Positions 22,856-36,600 of a stretch of 64,000 nt of DNA are shown piece by piece. Made by a program: the position numbers and the translations under genes. A model generated the notes under the pieces. It made no database searches. It had not been told where the DNA came from and saw only the letters and a list, made by a program, of their open reading frames with translations. This DNA comes from Eupeodes corollae (lineage: Eukaryota; Arthropoda; Insecta; Diptera; Syrphidae): contig NC_079149.1 in assembly GCF_945859685.1 (NCBI RefSeq), positions 62,638,991 to 62,702,990 of the forward strand, in the 5' to 3' direction. How positions within the stretch are numbered: the stretch's first letter is position 1; each line of letters opens with the position of its first letter.

Positions 22856-24125
22856 TCATTTGATACCTTTAATATATGACATGATCATAACGAACTTGAC
22901 TGAAATCGTTACTCAGCCTGTGGCAATTAACGCTTTGAGTTCAGATCATATTCCAATAAACTATTATATTCTCCTTAATAGTAAAATAAAACATGTACAA
23001 TACTTAGATTTTAAAAAAGCAAATTGGAATAGTTATAGAACAAAAATCAAACAACAACTTAGATATAGATAGTATGAGTAGTTCCCACCAAATTGATGAA
23101 AAAAATGATTTTTTTACAAATTCCTTACTGGAATTTGTTGAAGAGTCAATTCCTAAAAAATCAAAAGCTACGAGAACATCTGTTCTTCCACAGTACATTT
23201 TAAATTTAATCAGGCTAAGATATAGATTTAGAAGTCAGTGAAAAGATATAGACAAGTTAGTGATTTTAATGAAATAAATATATACACAAAACAAATAGAC
23301 TTCGAAATTTCTAAGTTCAGAAACAAAACATGGAATGAGAAACTTTGCACTCTCGATCCAAATTCGAAACCTTTTTGGAAAATTGCAAAAGTGCTTAAAA
23401 ATAAAAATAAATTTGTTCCTCACTTAGAACACAATAATTCATTGCTAGTGAAGAAAAGGCAGAAGTTTTTGCAGATTCTTTGAAAACAATTTTCATAATC
23501 CGTTGATTAATGAAACCAGTTCAATTGATAATGAAGTATATGACACAATAAATGGCTTAAACCATACTAATGAATATTTACCCGTAGACGTCTTCGTTTT
23601 CAACGAAGACATAAAAGATATAATACGTAATATGCGTAATAATAAAGCACCAGGAATAGATACTCTTAAAAATATATACCTTAAAGAGCTACCAATCATT
23701 GGAATAACTTTTGTATGCTTTATTATTAACGTTTATATCAAGTTGCAATACTTTCCAAGTAAATGGAAAACCGCGAAGATTATACCGATTCTCAAACCAG
23801 GAAAACCATCTAATAACCCAAATAGTTATCGTCCAATAAGTCTGCTCAGTAACTTAAGCAAAATATATGAAAAGGTCATCAAAATTAAATTTCTGTATTT
23901 TCTTGAGACCTCGAATGTCGTACCAGACCAACAATTTGGTTTTAGCACCTCACACCAAGTCCTTAGAATTTGCAGACTCAAGAAAAATGATCGCAAAACG
24001 GTCTACAGGTCTTGTCCTTTTGGATGTTTAAAAGGCTTTTGATAGCATATGGCATGACGGGATACTTCATAAATTAAAGTTATTTGGTTGTCCTTTATAT
24101 CTCGTAAAAATAATACAAAGTAATA
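22856..24125 (+). mobile_element. Jockey-like LINE fragment: end of endonuclease and N-terminal half of reverse transcriptase
   Basis: The start reads LIYDMIITNLTEIVTQP followed by LSSDHIPINYYILLNSK, the SDH motif that closes the endonuclease. Then come a linker (23238-23483, KPFWKIAKVLKNKNK) and the reverse transcriptase: MRNNKAPGIDTLKNIYLKEL, TAKIIPILKPGKPSNNPNSY, RPISLLSNLSKIYEKVIK (23503-24042) and, after a frameshift, FDSIWHDGILHKL. The fragment stops before the catalytic YADD, next to a large microsatellite. Several frameshifts and stops make it non-functional. Confidence 0.8.
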
Positions 24126-24173
24126 GGTACTCATTTCTTTATTTATGTATTTATTTATTATTTATTCATATAC

Positions 24174-25734
<1,561 letters not shown>

Positions 25735-27475
25735 TTCATGAGGTAGTGCGTACCGTAGAACAAACAATCCATTATAAAGAATTTACTCTTGCCACCTTCC
25801 TAGACATAGAAGGTGCTGCTGCAATACAATCACGTGAGTAGGGGAACACCCCAGGGTGGTGTTCTTTCGCCTCTTCTATGGCTTCTGGTCATGGATACAA
25901 TTCTCCTTAAATTAGAGAGATGTGGAGTGAAGGCGGTAGCCTACGCGGATGATTTGGTGCTATTGGTATCAGGAAAGTACACCTCTTTGATTAGTGAAAT
26001 CACGGAGTCAGCTTTGAAGAAAGTTAGCAAATGGGCCACTAGTTGTGGACTAGGAGTTAACCAAAGTAAAACTGAACTGTTGCTCTTTACCACCAAAACT
26101 AAAGTACAGCCCTTCACGCTACCTCGACTCAATGGTCATATCCTATCATTATCTTCCAGTGCAAAATACTTGGGAGTTATACTCGACCCTAAACTAAACT
26201 GGAAACTAAATATTGAAGTACGGGTTAAGAAGGCCTGTGTTGCCTCCTACGGGGACTTCAGTCGAAGATGATTTTATGGACGTACACAGCCGCAGTACGC
26301 CCTATCTTATCATATGGTTCGATTGTGTGGTGGCCAGCTCTTAGCAAAGCCTATAATATTAATAAGCTAAAGAAGGTTCAGAGAACAGCTTGCGTGGGCA
26401 CCACATGGGCCATGCGTACTTGCCCAACGGACGCCTTAAACGTTATTTTGGATCTTCTACCAATCGACATTTTTATTAAATACATAGTTTCCTGCAGCGC
26501 TATTAGGCTGAAGGAATCAAATAGCTGGTTGTCAAAACCTTTGGTTGGTTCTGGGATCTTTTCTGGGTCCCTAAATGTAGCCAAATCCTTTAGGCTTCCT
26601 GACTTTGCTAGCGTTTTTCAGGCTGAACTGCTGGCAATAAGGGAGGCATGTAAGATACTTAAACAAAACCCAAACCAAAACCGAAATGTTGCTATCTTTA
26701 CAGACAGTCAGGCAGCTGTCAAAGCCATTTACTCGGCCATATCCTCATCTAAATTGGTCCAGCAATGTCGCGATGAGCTTGCGAACCCGAATATTAACCT
26801 CGATGTCACCCTGATCTGGGTTCCGGGCCATAGTGGTATCGTGGGAAATGAACGGGCTGACGAGCTAGCCAGGCAAGGATCGGCCCTTCATAGCTCGCTT
26901 GCGGAAATGAAGAGTAAAATCTTTTCTATCTACCAAACTGAATCAAGCCGAAGGTGGAGCAATTTACCCAACTGCATTATATCTAGGAAGATATGGCCCA
27001 CCTATAACAAAACCCGTACAAACGATCTTCTATGCAGGCCAAGTCAAGACATAGCCAGGAATGTTGCGGTTTGTAGCGGACATTGGCCTAAATAGGAGTT
27101 CATGCAGATAATTTGGGAATCTCTTACAACACCTTTTGCCGTAGGTGTAGTGACCAAAGAGAAAGTGAAACGATAATCCATTTCCTCTGCAAATGTCCTG
27201 CTTTGGCAAACACCAGAATGAAATGCTTTGGAAAAGCATTCTTTCAAGAACTCGATGAGCTATCTGAGACAAAGATTAGAGAACTAATCTTTTATCGCAA
27301 TGCGACAAAATGGCTCTAACATAATCGCTATGAAGCTTCTCTATCAATCTATCCCTTTCAATCAAAGGTCAAACGAGTTTTTGGTATCAAAACGGCGCAC
27401 TACAGCGCTAATTGGATCTCAGGCTAGGTTGCCTTGAGATCGCCATTTCTACCTACCTAACTACCTACCATTTTC
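25735..27475 (+). mobile_element. 5'-truncated LOA-type LINE, second subfamily, degraded
   Basis: Continuous homology to the reverse transcriptase and RNase H of LOA elements: RGTPQGGVLSPLLW and AYADDLVLLVSGK (25813-26271), then the thumb and RNase H in 26268-27095 (AELLAIREACKIL, FTDSQAAVKAI, WVPGHSGIVGNERADELARQ), then CRRCSDQRESETIIHFLCKC (27113-27319). It is more diverged in sequence from the copy at 3923-9183 than the copy at 17712-19290 is. The 3' end runs into ACCTACCTAACTACCTACC, again a pentamer/tetramer tail. The 5' end at about 25735 is truncated. Confidence 0.85.
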
Positions 27476-27990
27476 ATTAACAAAACTAAATTATATCAAC
27501 AGTAACAGATTGATTTGTTCCTTAATGGAAAACACATGATTCCAAATGCACAACTACTAAACGAGATACAAATGCAATTTCAATCGTGCCAATATTTTAG
27601 AATGAAATCACATAAGATCCATTCAACACTAGTATAAATGTCAAAAACCCATCCATAGTATGATTCTACTTTAACTTTTATCGGTAGTATTCATACTGCG
27701 GATATTGTTGTTGTTATTCGTATAAAATCCAACTATACTATTAGATAGATTTTCCAACAAAACACGGATAATTCCTACCTACTATTTTATTCCTAAACTT
27801 GAGTATATATTTTTTTTAATTTGTTTAAAGTTCAATATTTTTCGTTACGAACCACTCTAATATTTTTAAAGATGTAAGCAAATTGTAAGCAAAAATGGGA
27901 AAGGTGATGCGGAACCTGTATATATTGTATATGCATATGCAATTAACTGCAATTTTGAGATTAAAAGAAGACATGGTATATTCACTTTAG
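27476..27990. other. No gene seen
   Basis: AT-rich spacer between LINE fragments; nothing recognised. Confidence 0.5.
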
Positions 27991-27997
27991 AATAAAA

Positions 27998-28610
27998 TTG
28001 AGTATACTTGCTTGTGATTTGTGTTTTAAACATACATACGTGTTTAGGTTTCTCCGACGATACAAGAAGTTTTTTACCCCTTCTGATGTGGATATAATTT
28101 ACAAACTTGAGTATAACTCTCATATTTGGGCTGGTGCTACAATAACGTACTTGAGTCTTCTGGAAAGAATTGATAAAAGAAATCTGAAAATGATTGGAGA
28201 TCGTTCTCTTACCGAGACATTTGCTTCTCTTGAACATCGCGGCAAGGTCATTGTTTTATCGTTACTTTTATAAACAATGCTTCGCTGAAATAGCCAGTTG
28301 CATTCCTCCCCTTAAACAATTCAACCCTAATACCCGTATTGCTAGGAATGTCCATCAGTTTACCCTAGAGCCCAATTTCGGACGTACTGGTACAGAGATT
28401 CTTTCTTTAGCCGCACTACACGAATGTGGAATGCTTTACCAGGCTTATTATTTCCCACTCATTACAATGTACAGATATTCAAAACCAATGTGCATCGGTT
28501 TCTTCTTTCTAATCCTATTCTCCTTTCCTAATTGTTCGCACTGTTGTTAATCATTATAACGGTATTTAGTACGCGCATAGTAAAAAAAATAAAAATAAAA
28601 TCTTCATAGT
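27998..28610 (+). mobile_element. C-terminal and 3' fragment of a Jockey/CR1-group LINE
   Basis: The translation shows FRFLRRYKKFFTPSDVDIIY, then EYNSHIWAGATITYLSLLER, MIGDRSLTETFASLEHRGKV, and in the next frame CIPPLKQFNPNTRIARNVHQ and FTLEPNFGRTGTEI. These match the fragments at 21618-21960 and 22560-22855. It ends in AAAATAAAAATAAAATC near 28590-28607, a plausible A-rich 3' end. Frameshifted and truncated. Confidence 0.72.
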
Positions 28611-29219
28611 TATACCTAGTTAAAGTTAGGAAAAGGAATTTGAAAATTTGGTCTGGTAGTTTTGTTTGTACACGAACCTTAAAAAAAAGTAATTTGGAAT
28701 TTTAATAATTTGAAGAAAATGTTTAACCGAAGAAATATTTACTTTGTGTCATTTTTGTGGCCGTTATTTGTTATCACTAAAAATGGGGCTATGTAATATG
28801 TATGTCCATCATTTTCAAGAAAATTTTCTGCAATTGTTGCTAGATACTATACAACATATGTGTGCTGCTGCATCCACAAAAAAGTGAATTTTGCACCACT
28901 TTTTAGGCATCCGAAATAGAGATGAATGTCTGCTATATTTCTAGTATATGAGTATTTTCTCTTATTTTCTGGCATGCCACACTTTTTACCGTACCAATAA
29001 ACTAATAAATGATTTTTTGATCACTTTGGGTTGGGTCTAGTGGAGAAGAAGGTAAAAGTGAGACGTTTGGGTACTATAATTCTTTAATATGAAAATTTGT
29101 TGGCAAAATACAATTTTGATAAAGCCCATCCACTAAAATTAGACAAAAATATACAAACAAAATCTACCCTACATTGGTATTCACTCACCAAATTTTCTCT
29201 CGGCCTAAATTTACCCTGA
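28611..29219. other. No gene seen
   Basis: AT-rich spacer without supported features. Confidence 0.5.
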
Positions 29220-30605
29220 GCTAATTTAGCTTGTAGGCAATTCGAATCAAATTGGCTGAAATCACTTCAGGATAATTATATTTCTGCACCAGACGGCATT
29301 CCTTTGGCAGTGTTAAAAAATTGTTGTGATTCCAACTGTTCTCCTTTACTTAGCATAGTCAACAAGTCCCTCCAAGAAGGTATTTTTATTGATGAATGGA
29401 AAAATGATGTAGAAAATTATAGGAATATTTGTAAACTCTTCACAATTCCCAAATTGTTTGAAAGCATTGTGAAAATAAAGATTGATTTTCTTACAAGTGA
29501 ATATTTATCAGAAGTACAGCATGGTTTTGTATCCGGTCGATCATCTGTTACAAATTCAACTTATTTCATTTCGTATGTCACTAATGCTATAGAACAAAAA
29601 TTTCAAGTGGACGCAATATACACTGAATTTAGTAAAGCTTTTGGTTCTATGAACCACCAAACACTTCTGAAAAAAATTGAGATTTTTGGTTTTATTTTTC
29701 ACTTTCTTCGTTGGTTATCGTCATATTTAACTAGTAGAACACAACAAGTTAAGATTATGGAGATACTTACTCAAAGAAATTCAGGTGTCCCGCAAGGTAG
29801 CCACCTAGGTCCGCTCCTTTTCATAATGTTCGTTAACGATATTGTCTCGGTCTTTAATTATTGTGAATGCTTATTTTATGCGGACGATCTGAAAATATTT
29901 TATGCAATCTGACATTTATTCCTTTTCAAATTGGTTCACATCAATAGCCTTAAATTGAATATCAAAAAGTGTAACACGATTTCTTTTTCCAGAAAATCTC
30001 ATATTTTGTTATTCATCTATGCAATTGAATCTGTTGATTTAAATAGGGTTTCAAGTATTAAAGACTAAGAAGTTATTCTTGTTTCCCAACTTTTTTTAAA
30101 GGTTATTTCGATTATTTGGTTCCTAAGGCCAAGTCGCTGATAGGTTTCATAAAACAAAATGGAAAAGACTTTAAAGATCCTTTCGTGTTATTATACTTGT
30201 ATATATCTCTCGTCAGATCAATTTTTGAATACCAGATGTTATTTGGAGTCCTATTTATTTATTTCATTCATTTTTAAGAAAACGTGTTGGAACTTTGGTG
30301 TTTGTTATGAGGCTAGATGTCAATTACTTGAATTAAAGTCGTTACAATCAAGAAGAAAACTTCATAGTGTTAAGCTTATTAGCGCCTTACTATGCTACCA
30401 TATTAAATGTCCATCACTTCTTGCCTTGGTACTAATCCATGTTCCCGCTAGGTCTAAGAGAACTAAAGTCTTCTTATTAGAAAGAATTCATATGACAAAT
30501 TATAATAGTAGTGGAACTTTATCAAGATCTATTGTATATTTTAATGAAGTGTATTCAAACATCGACTTTTTTAATCTTAATCGTAATAAATTTAAAACTG
30601 AATGA
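29220..30605 (+). mobile_element. LINE reverse-transcriptase fragment, Jockey/CR1/I group
   Basis: The open frame 29304-29912 covers much of a reverse transcriptase: VNKSLQEGIFIDEWKN, YRNICKLFTIPKLFESIVK, DAIYTEFSKAFGSMNHQTLL, SGVPQGSHLGPLLFIMFVND and CLFYADDLKIF (catalytic YADD). The conserved lysine/proline segment between EWKN and NYRN is shortened, so the enzyme is damaged even in this open part. Beyond 29912 further thumb and C-terminal sequence continues in broken frames to about 30605. Confidence 0.75.
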
Positions 30606-30817
30606 TTATCTACAATATTATATTTTCTTCTAAATTTCGAAGTACCCAATACTTTTTCAAAGGAATTTGTTGTCCTGAGTTGGATCACGATTTTTAAATA
30701 AATATGATACGCTGTTTTACAATTCAAATCATTTTATCAAACAATGTACGAAAATTTTAATTTCTAATGAAAGCTTGCATGTAATTCCTTTATGTTTTTG
30801 AAAAATTCGTTTAGAAT
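30606..30817. other. Short spacer without a gene
   Basis: AT-rich sequence between the LINE fragment and repeat B; nothing supported. Confidence 0.45.
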
Positions 30818-31720
30818 CCGTTTATTACTTGCGACATATAGGAACTATATGGCAAGTTTTGCATTCGTGCAAAATTTCGAACTCGAGATTTTAATCAAAC
30901 ATGATATTACGATGGTAGAGAAGTCGAAAAAAGTGGGTCCCGCGATTCCGTCCGGTCGGTTTTGTCTGTCTGTCCACGCTCCTACAGCCTAAACCATTGG
31001 GTCGATTGAGTTCAAACTTGGAAGTTAAGGTTTTGAGCAGATTCGCGTTAGGCGTTTTTTTCATTTTTTTTTTAAGATCGAAACTAACAGTGGCCCCCAT
31101 ACAATTTTTTTGGTCAAAAACCGAAAATTCGAATTTTCTCAAAAACAAACCGATAGATTTTTTTAAAATTTTCTTTAAAATTTTATTTTTTAACTTGGCT
31201 TCTTTTTATAAGAAAACCATATTTTTGTATTGCTCAGGAAAGGTACCGCTCATAGAACTGTTATTTTGTTTTTTAATTTTATCAGCAACTTATGAACTGA
31301 TTTTAATAATTTTTTTTCTGAATAAGCTCCTTTATTGCCTCAACAATATTTGATTAACAAAAATGCAATTTTTAATTGTTTGGATTTTTTAAAAAATATT
31401 GAATTTTTATTTTTCAAAACTCTATATCTCAAAAACGGGTCAACAATTTTTTACGAAATTCAAACGTAAGACGTATATTTACAATCACTAAACAACTGCA
31501 TTCCAAAAATATTTTTAGAACAAAATTGGAAAATTTTATATATAAAAAATTAATTTAAAAAAAAACCGCTCTAACGATTTTCAAAATAAAAATTTGAAAA
31601 ATCAACGGTTTTTTAATTTATAAAATGGCATTTAAATTTTTGAAGACAAACTTATTTTTAAGGTAAAATTTTGAATCCTAAAATATTATTTTTTTAATTA
31701 TTTTTACTGTGCATGAGCCC
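30818..31720 (+). repeat. Unassigned dispersed repeat B, copy 1
   Basis: The segment contains GATGGTAGAGAAGTCGAAAA, a GTCY-type microsatellite (TTTTGTCTGTCTGTCCACGC), CTCCTACAGCCTAAACC, and a long AT-rich tail. The first 450 bases match the reverse complement of 50880-51407, including TTGCATTnGTnCAA, ATTTTAATCAAA and GGCTTCTTTxTAxAAGAAAA motifs. No reading frame is conserved between the copies, so it is non-coding. Its ends are not well defined. Confidence 0.7.
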
Positions 31721-33652
31721 GAAAGAGCGCATTATTTTGACAAAATTGTAATTACATTCCTATCTTTCATCCAAATTAATGCATTTGGTACACATTTATA
31801 TGATATATTTAATCAACAATCTATTTTAAAGAGTCTATCAAGAAGTATTATCTTGGTAACTTTGTATATGTGATTTTAAAATATTATTCTTTACGAATAA
31901 GGTTGTGAAACAACCTGGCTTTCGCCTATATAAAAATATAAATACTTAGTACAAGTTAAAGAAACTGGCCAGAAAGAGTATATGTATTTTCTATTAGAAT
32001 CACTTTTTCAACGCATACATATTGTACCTATTTGTAAAGGTATTACGTACAACTTCTACAACTACTGCTTACGTGTCACTTCTTAACTAAAATCCAAAAC
32101 GCACAAGAGCCTGACTGTAAACAACACATGAACAGCAATTTCTTGTACTTGTTCGTATGCTTGTTTTTAAAACTTTAGTGAAAAAAATAGACTGAACGTA
32201 ATAACTCCATGTTTGCGCTGAAAACTTAAGAAGGAATGTAGTATGTACCTTCTAGCCACCAATAACATTCCTTCATTATCATCATAAACATGTCCTTATC
32301 TATCTATCTGCATAAAGCTAAGCACGCCAAGTGAACTATTCTATGGTCGTTTTAGACATCTACCTGCTACCTAACTACACAACCAATAGGCGATCGCCTT
32401 ACAATTTAAACATTCATGGTCTGCCTCTTTCTTATCTTATTTATTTTCCATCCTGGTTCTTCTAATATGAAATTACAATAAAGCTATCTAAAGGAAAAAA
32501 GCTTTTAAGGAACCAGTTGAAACTATATAAATCGCATCGTAGCTTTATACATAATAAAAACCATTTTTCATATACAAAGATCGTACCCAAGTAAAAGCAG
32601 ACTAAAGAATTTAAATAAAAACAAATATCGGTAAAAGATCCTAAACAGCTGACTTAAGCATGCAAAAGTTTGTTTCAACCCCTTATTAGATACAATATTA
32701 AGCCATTTTGTTTGTTATATGAAGTGCATCGAAATTGTGTTGACTTTTTGGGTCGAAAATTAATTATCTCCCTTATTCTGCTGGCTGCTTATGGGAATGG
32801 GAATAATATTTTTCTCTCGCTCCCGCTGAGTTTCTCCACTTTCGATACTAACGCCACGCCAACGACTCGGCATCTCGTCGCCCTAAAAGTTTCTGCTCAT
32901 GAGAGTACTATGGTTTTCATATACAAAGATCGTGCGGTTTTTTGACAATTCAAATGGCATTTATATCTTTGAAGCCAAACTTATTTTATAGGAATATTTT
33001 TAAATCTCATATAAGTACTTTTTTAAACAGACTCTTTGCATACAGGAGCAAGTTCGTGCGACCCAGTCGTGCATTTTATTTTTTTCAATATATTCCATAG
33101 ACTTGATGTTAAGGCTACGGATTCGTATTAAGATTCAAAATTCTTCTTATACCGCTTTGTGTTTTTCTTTTACGAACCGTTTTAACTAAAACGCTTCAGG
33201 GTTCTTTTAAGGTAATTTTTATGAAAAATAAATGAGATACTGAAAATTTTCATACGGAATATGGAAGGTAGGGATTGTAAATTTCTAAAAGAATATAACG
33301 AATTTTATTGAATAAAAAACAATTTCACTTTAATTTGATCACCAGCTACATAACCTTGTTGCCCAATTTTATTGAAACCTAGAACAAAATTTGTTATTCA
33401 ACTTTACTGGGGTGTTCATTTGAATGACATTTAAATAGTGTTAACATTTAAAATGTATCGCTATGTGAGTTTTATTTAGTTTTACTTTCGAATACGAAAA
33501 TCTAAGGATCCAATAATTAATTGGATCTTATCTCATCTAAAGAAAAATTAAAAGCTCTTTCAATAGATTTTATAAAACTTTGTCATTTAAAATAAAAATA
33601 AACACCAAAACATTTTTGCTTTTCTAATTTCCAGGAACAAAAAACAGTCAAA
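31721..33652. promoter_or_regulatory. Presumed 5' flank and 5' UTR of painless
   Basis: There are no coding features. A splice acceptor (TTTTCTAATTTCCAG, ending at 33634) stands 18 bases before the painless ATG, so an upstream non-coding exon probably exists. An island of lower AT content at about 32790-32910 (TTTCTCTCGCTCCCGCTGAG) is a candidate site for that exon or promoter, but I see no decisive TATA or initiator pair. Confidence 0.4.
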
Positions 33653-36600
33653 ATGACGAAACCGAATCGATTTATTAATGTTTCAGACCTCAACAGTTGC
33701 GGTTTTGCTGACTCACAGGTACAATTTTTCAGTTAAAAAATGTGTCATCATTAGTCTTTAGTGACTATTTGTATTTAATTTATGTTTGTGTAGGCTCTTT
33801 TGGCTACCGCATTGGAACAAAGAAATATCCGAGAATTTAAAGTTGCCTTGGATATGGGAGCAGATCCAAAGCGACAAGATTCCAAATATATTAGTATTTT
33901 TGAAAAAGCTTTACAAACGAAGGGTTGTGCTGAGTTTGTCAAAGAATGTTTGGACTATGGTTGTGATCCCACTCATGTAAGTTAATAAAAAAAGCAAAGA
34001 ATTCTAATAGAATTGAATCTTTTCAAATATACAATTTAAACTTTTACCTACGTTCTTTATTTTCTTCCAGTTCAATAAACGCTCTAATAAAACAGCTTTG
34101 AGTTATGCAGCTGACTCTCAGGATCCAAGGATACTAAAAATTCTTCTCGATTATAAGGAAATTGAACTTAACCCAACATACGCCAATCTCACTCCACTCA
34201 ATAGTCTGGCCAAAAGTCTTTCATCAGTGAACGCAGCAGACGTTGAAGCCTGCATTGATCTTCTTCTTCAATATGGTGCCTCTCCAAATATCCCCGATCA
34301 GAGAGATATGACACCGATTCTTTATGTTCTTAAGAATAAACAAATTTCCACTGAACAAAAACGTCAAATAGTCGAAAAGTTACTTTATCAGCCAAAAATT
34401 GATCTGGATACATTTAGAGATGGTGAAGCACGAAATCTCCTGGAGAAAAACTTTCCAGATTTGAGTCTACCTCCAGCTACTTCAAATGCCGTTGATTTAA
34501 ATTCACTTATGGCTTTGTTGCACAACAATAACGAAGATAAATTTTTAACAAGCTTTAGCGATTTTCAACTGTACGCTTCTGAGATGAATAATGGACCCAG
34601 TACACAGGAACCACACCTCGAACTTCTCATTGAAACTATAAAAAAAGGACTTCATAAGGCTTTTGATGCTATTTTGAAGACCATTTCTAATATCAATGCT
34701 CTTCATAATGGTTGTAGTGCCATCGAGATTGCTTGTATTTGGGGCAACTGGGTGGCTTTGGAAAAGTTGATAGATCGAGAAGACTTAAAACTTCACTATC
34801 AACGAAGTCTCTTAGTGATTGTGATTAAGAAATTGGAAGAAAAGCCTTTATTGAAAATGTGTGATCATAAAAAATGCTTTTATATTCTTCTAAATTGGAA
34901 AGGAATTGATATTAATGAAACTGATTCGTCTGGCTCGACACCATTGCACTATGCTGTTAAGTACCGAAATAAACAAGCTATTCAGGAGCTATTAAAACGT
35001 GGTGCTTACATTGGGTTGAGAAGTAAGTTTAACGATATTCCCATAGATGCAATGGAGTCAGATCTTCTGGAGGAACACTTTGATTCATGCATCACGACGA
35101 ATGGATTTAAGCCAGGCGATGAGAGCTTCGAAATAATAATAAACTACAAAAATCTCATACCCACTCAGCCTGCTCAGGGCAAATCTCCACAGTACAGCTT
35201 ACGAGATGAAATGACTCCCATAACTCACATAGCAGAATCCAAGGAAATGCGGCATCTTCTGAAGCATCCCCTCATCACAAGCTTTCTCTTTCTGAAATGG
35301 CATCGCTTATCACTCGTATTTTATATTAATCTTCTTGTGTATAGCTTGTTTTGCTGCTCAATTGCCATACACACCATCCTAAAGTTTAAAGAGAGTGACA
35401 ATCAAGCTTTAATAGGACTTTTTGGAGTCTTTTCGTTCATCGGAATTGGTTATTTAATTTTGCGAGAGCTGTTCCAAGCAATGATAGCCTCAATGAATTA
35501 CCTAAGATCTCCTGTCAACTATGTTGAAATAGTCTTAATCATCCTCTGTATAGTGACGGTTAAGGAACAAAACTATGATCAACAGACCAGGAAAATTGTG
35601 GCGGTTCTAATGATGCTCCTCTTGTCAGTGGAACTGTGTCTAATAGTTGGATCAATACCGGTGTTGTCTATTTCAACGCATATGCTTATGCTGAAGGCTG
35701 TTTTGAAGAGTTTCATGAAGAGCTTCGCGTTATATTCAATATTCGTTATAACTTTCAGTCTGTGTTTCTATATTCTGTTCGGGAAACAAAGCGAAGATGG
35801 TGATTTTAATGCTTTCTCTAATCCACTAACAACATTAATTAAAATAATTGTGATGCTGACTGGAGAATTTGATGCTGGAGACATTGAATTCCACACCGAA
35901 TTTAGCTACTTCTTTTTTCTATTGTTTGTAATTTTTATGTCGATCGTTTTGTACAATTTACTCAATGGATTGGCTGTTAGTGATACTCAGGTAAGTTTAA
36001 CTTTTTAATATTAACAATACATTTTTAAAACTTTTGCTTACTACCCTTTCTTTTATGCTATCAATTATGATAAGCGTCAAGTTAGAAAAACAACATTTCA
36101 TTTATCCATAAGCGGTACATTGAAGAACGCTTGAATGATTTAATTGGACTAATTTTCAATGCGATAAGTGGAAATTCCTTTCACAAACATAGAATCTAAC
36201 TAGTGTTTCAATAGATCTCGAAGTATACAAATGTGCTGATCTTTATTTTTATGAAAAGGTAAACTTGAAAGCTAGAAACAAAACTCCGTAATGTTTTTTT
36301 CGTCAAGCCTTAAATAGAGTTTGGAATTGGGAAAAAATTTCCTTTCAAACCGTGATATTATTCAAGTCAGAAAATCACCAGGGCTCTGACCTTTCTCCAA
36401 CTTTCGTTCTCATTTTAAATTTGATCTCTTGTCTTAAACTTGTAATTCATTTCATCATCTTTTCATATTAATTTTTCGATTCCGAACCCTGTAAATTTTG
36501 ACCCTAATAAAATTACTAAATGGCGAATAAAAATCGCGTACAATTTATTGAATCGAAAATTCAATGCTTCCTTAGTCGTTTAAGCGTTGCTTGCATAAAG

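Noticed and set aside
32670..32945. Open frame of 91 codons upstream of painless
   Set aside because: No homology recognised and no splice link to painless in frame; may be a 5' UTR or promoter island instead.
35991..36008. Painless ending at the stop codon at 36006-36008
   Set aside because: A clean GT donor follows CAG at 35990, and the conserved C-terminal exon is found at 39209-39751, so the annotated protein continues there.
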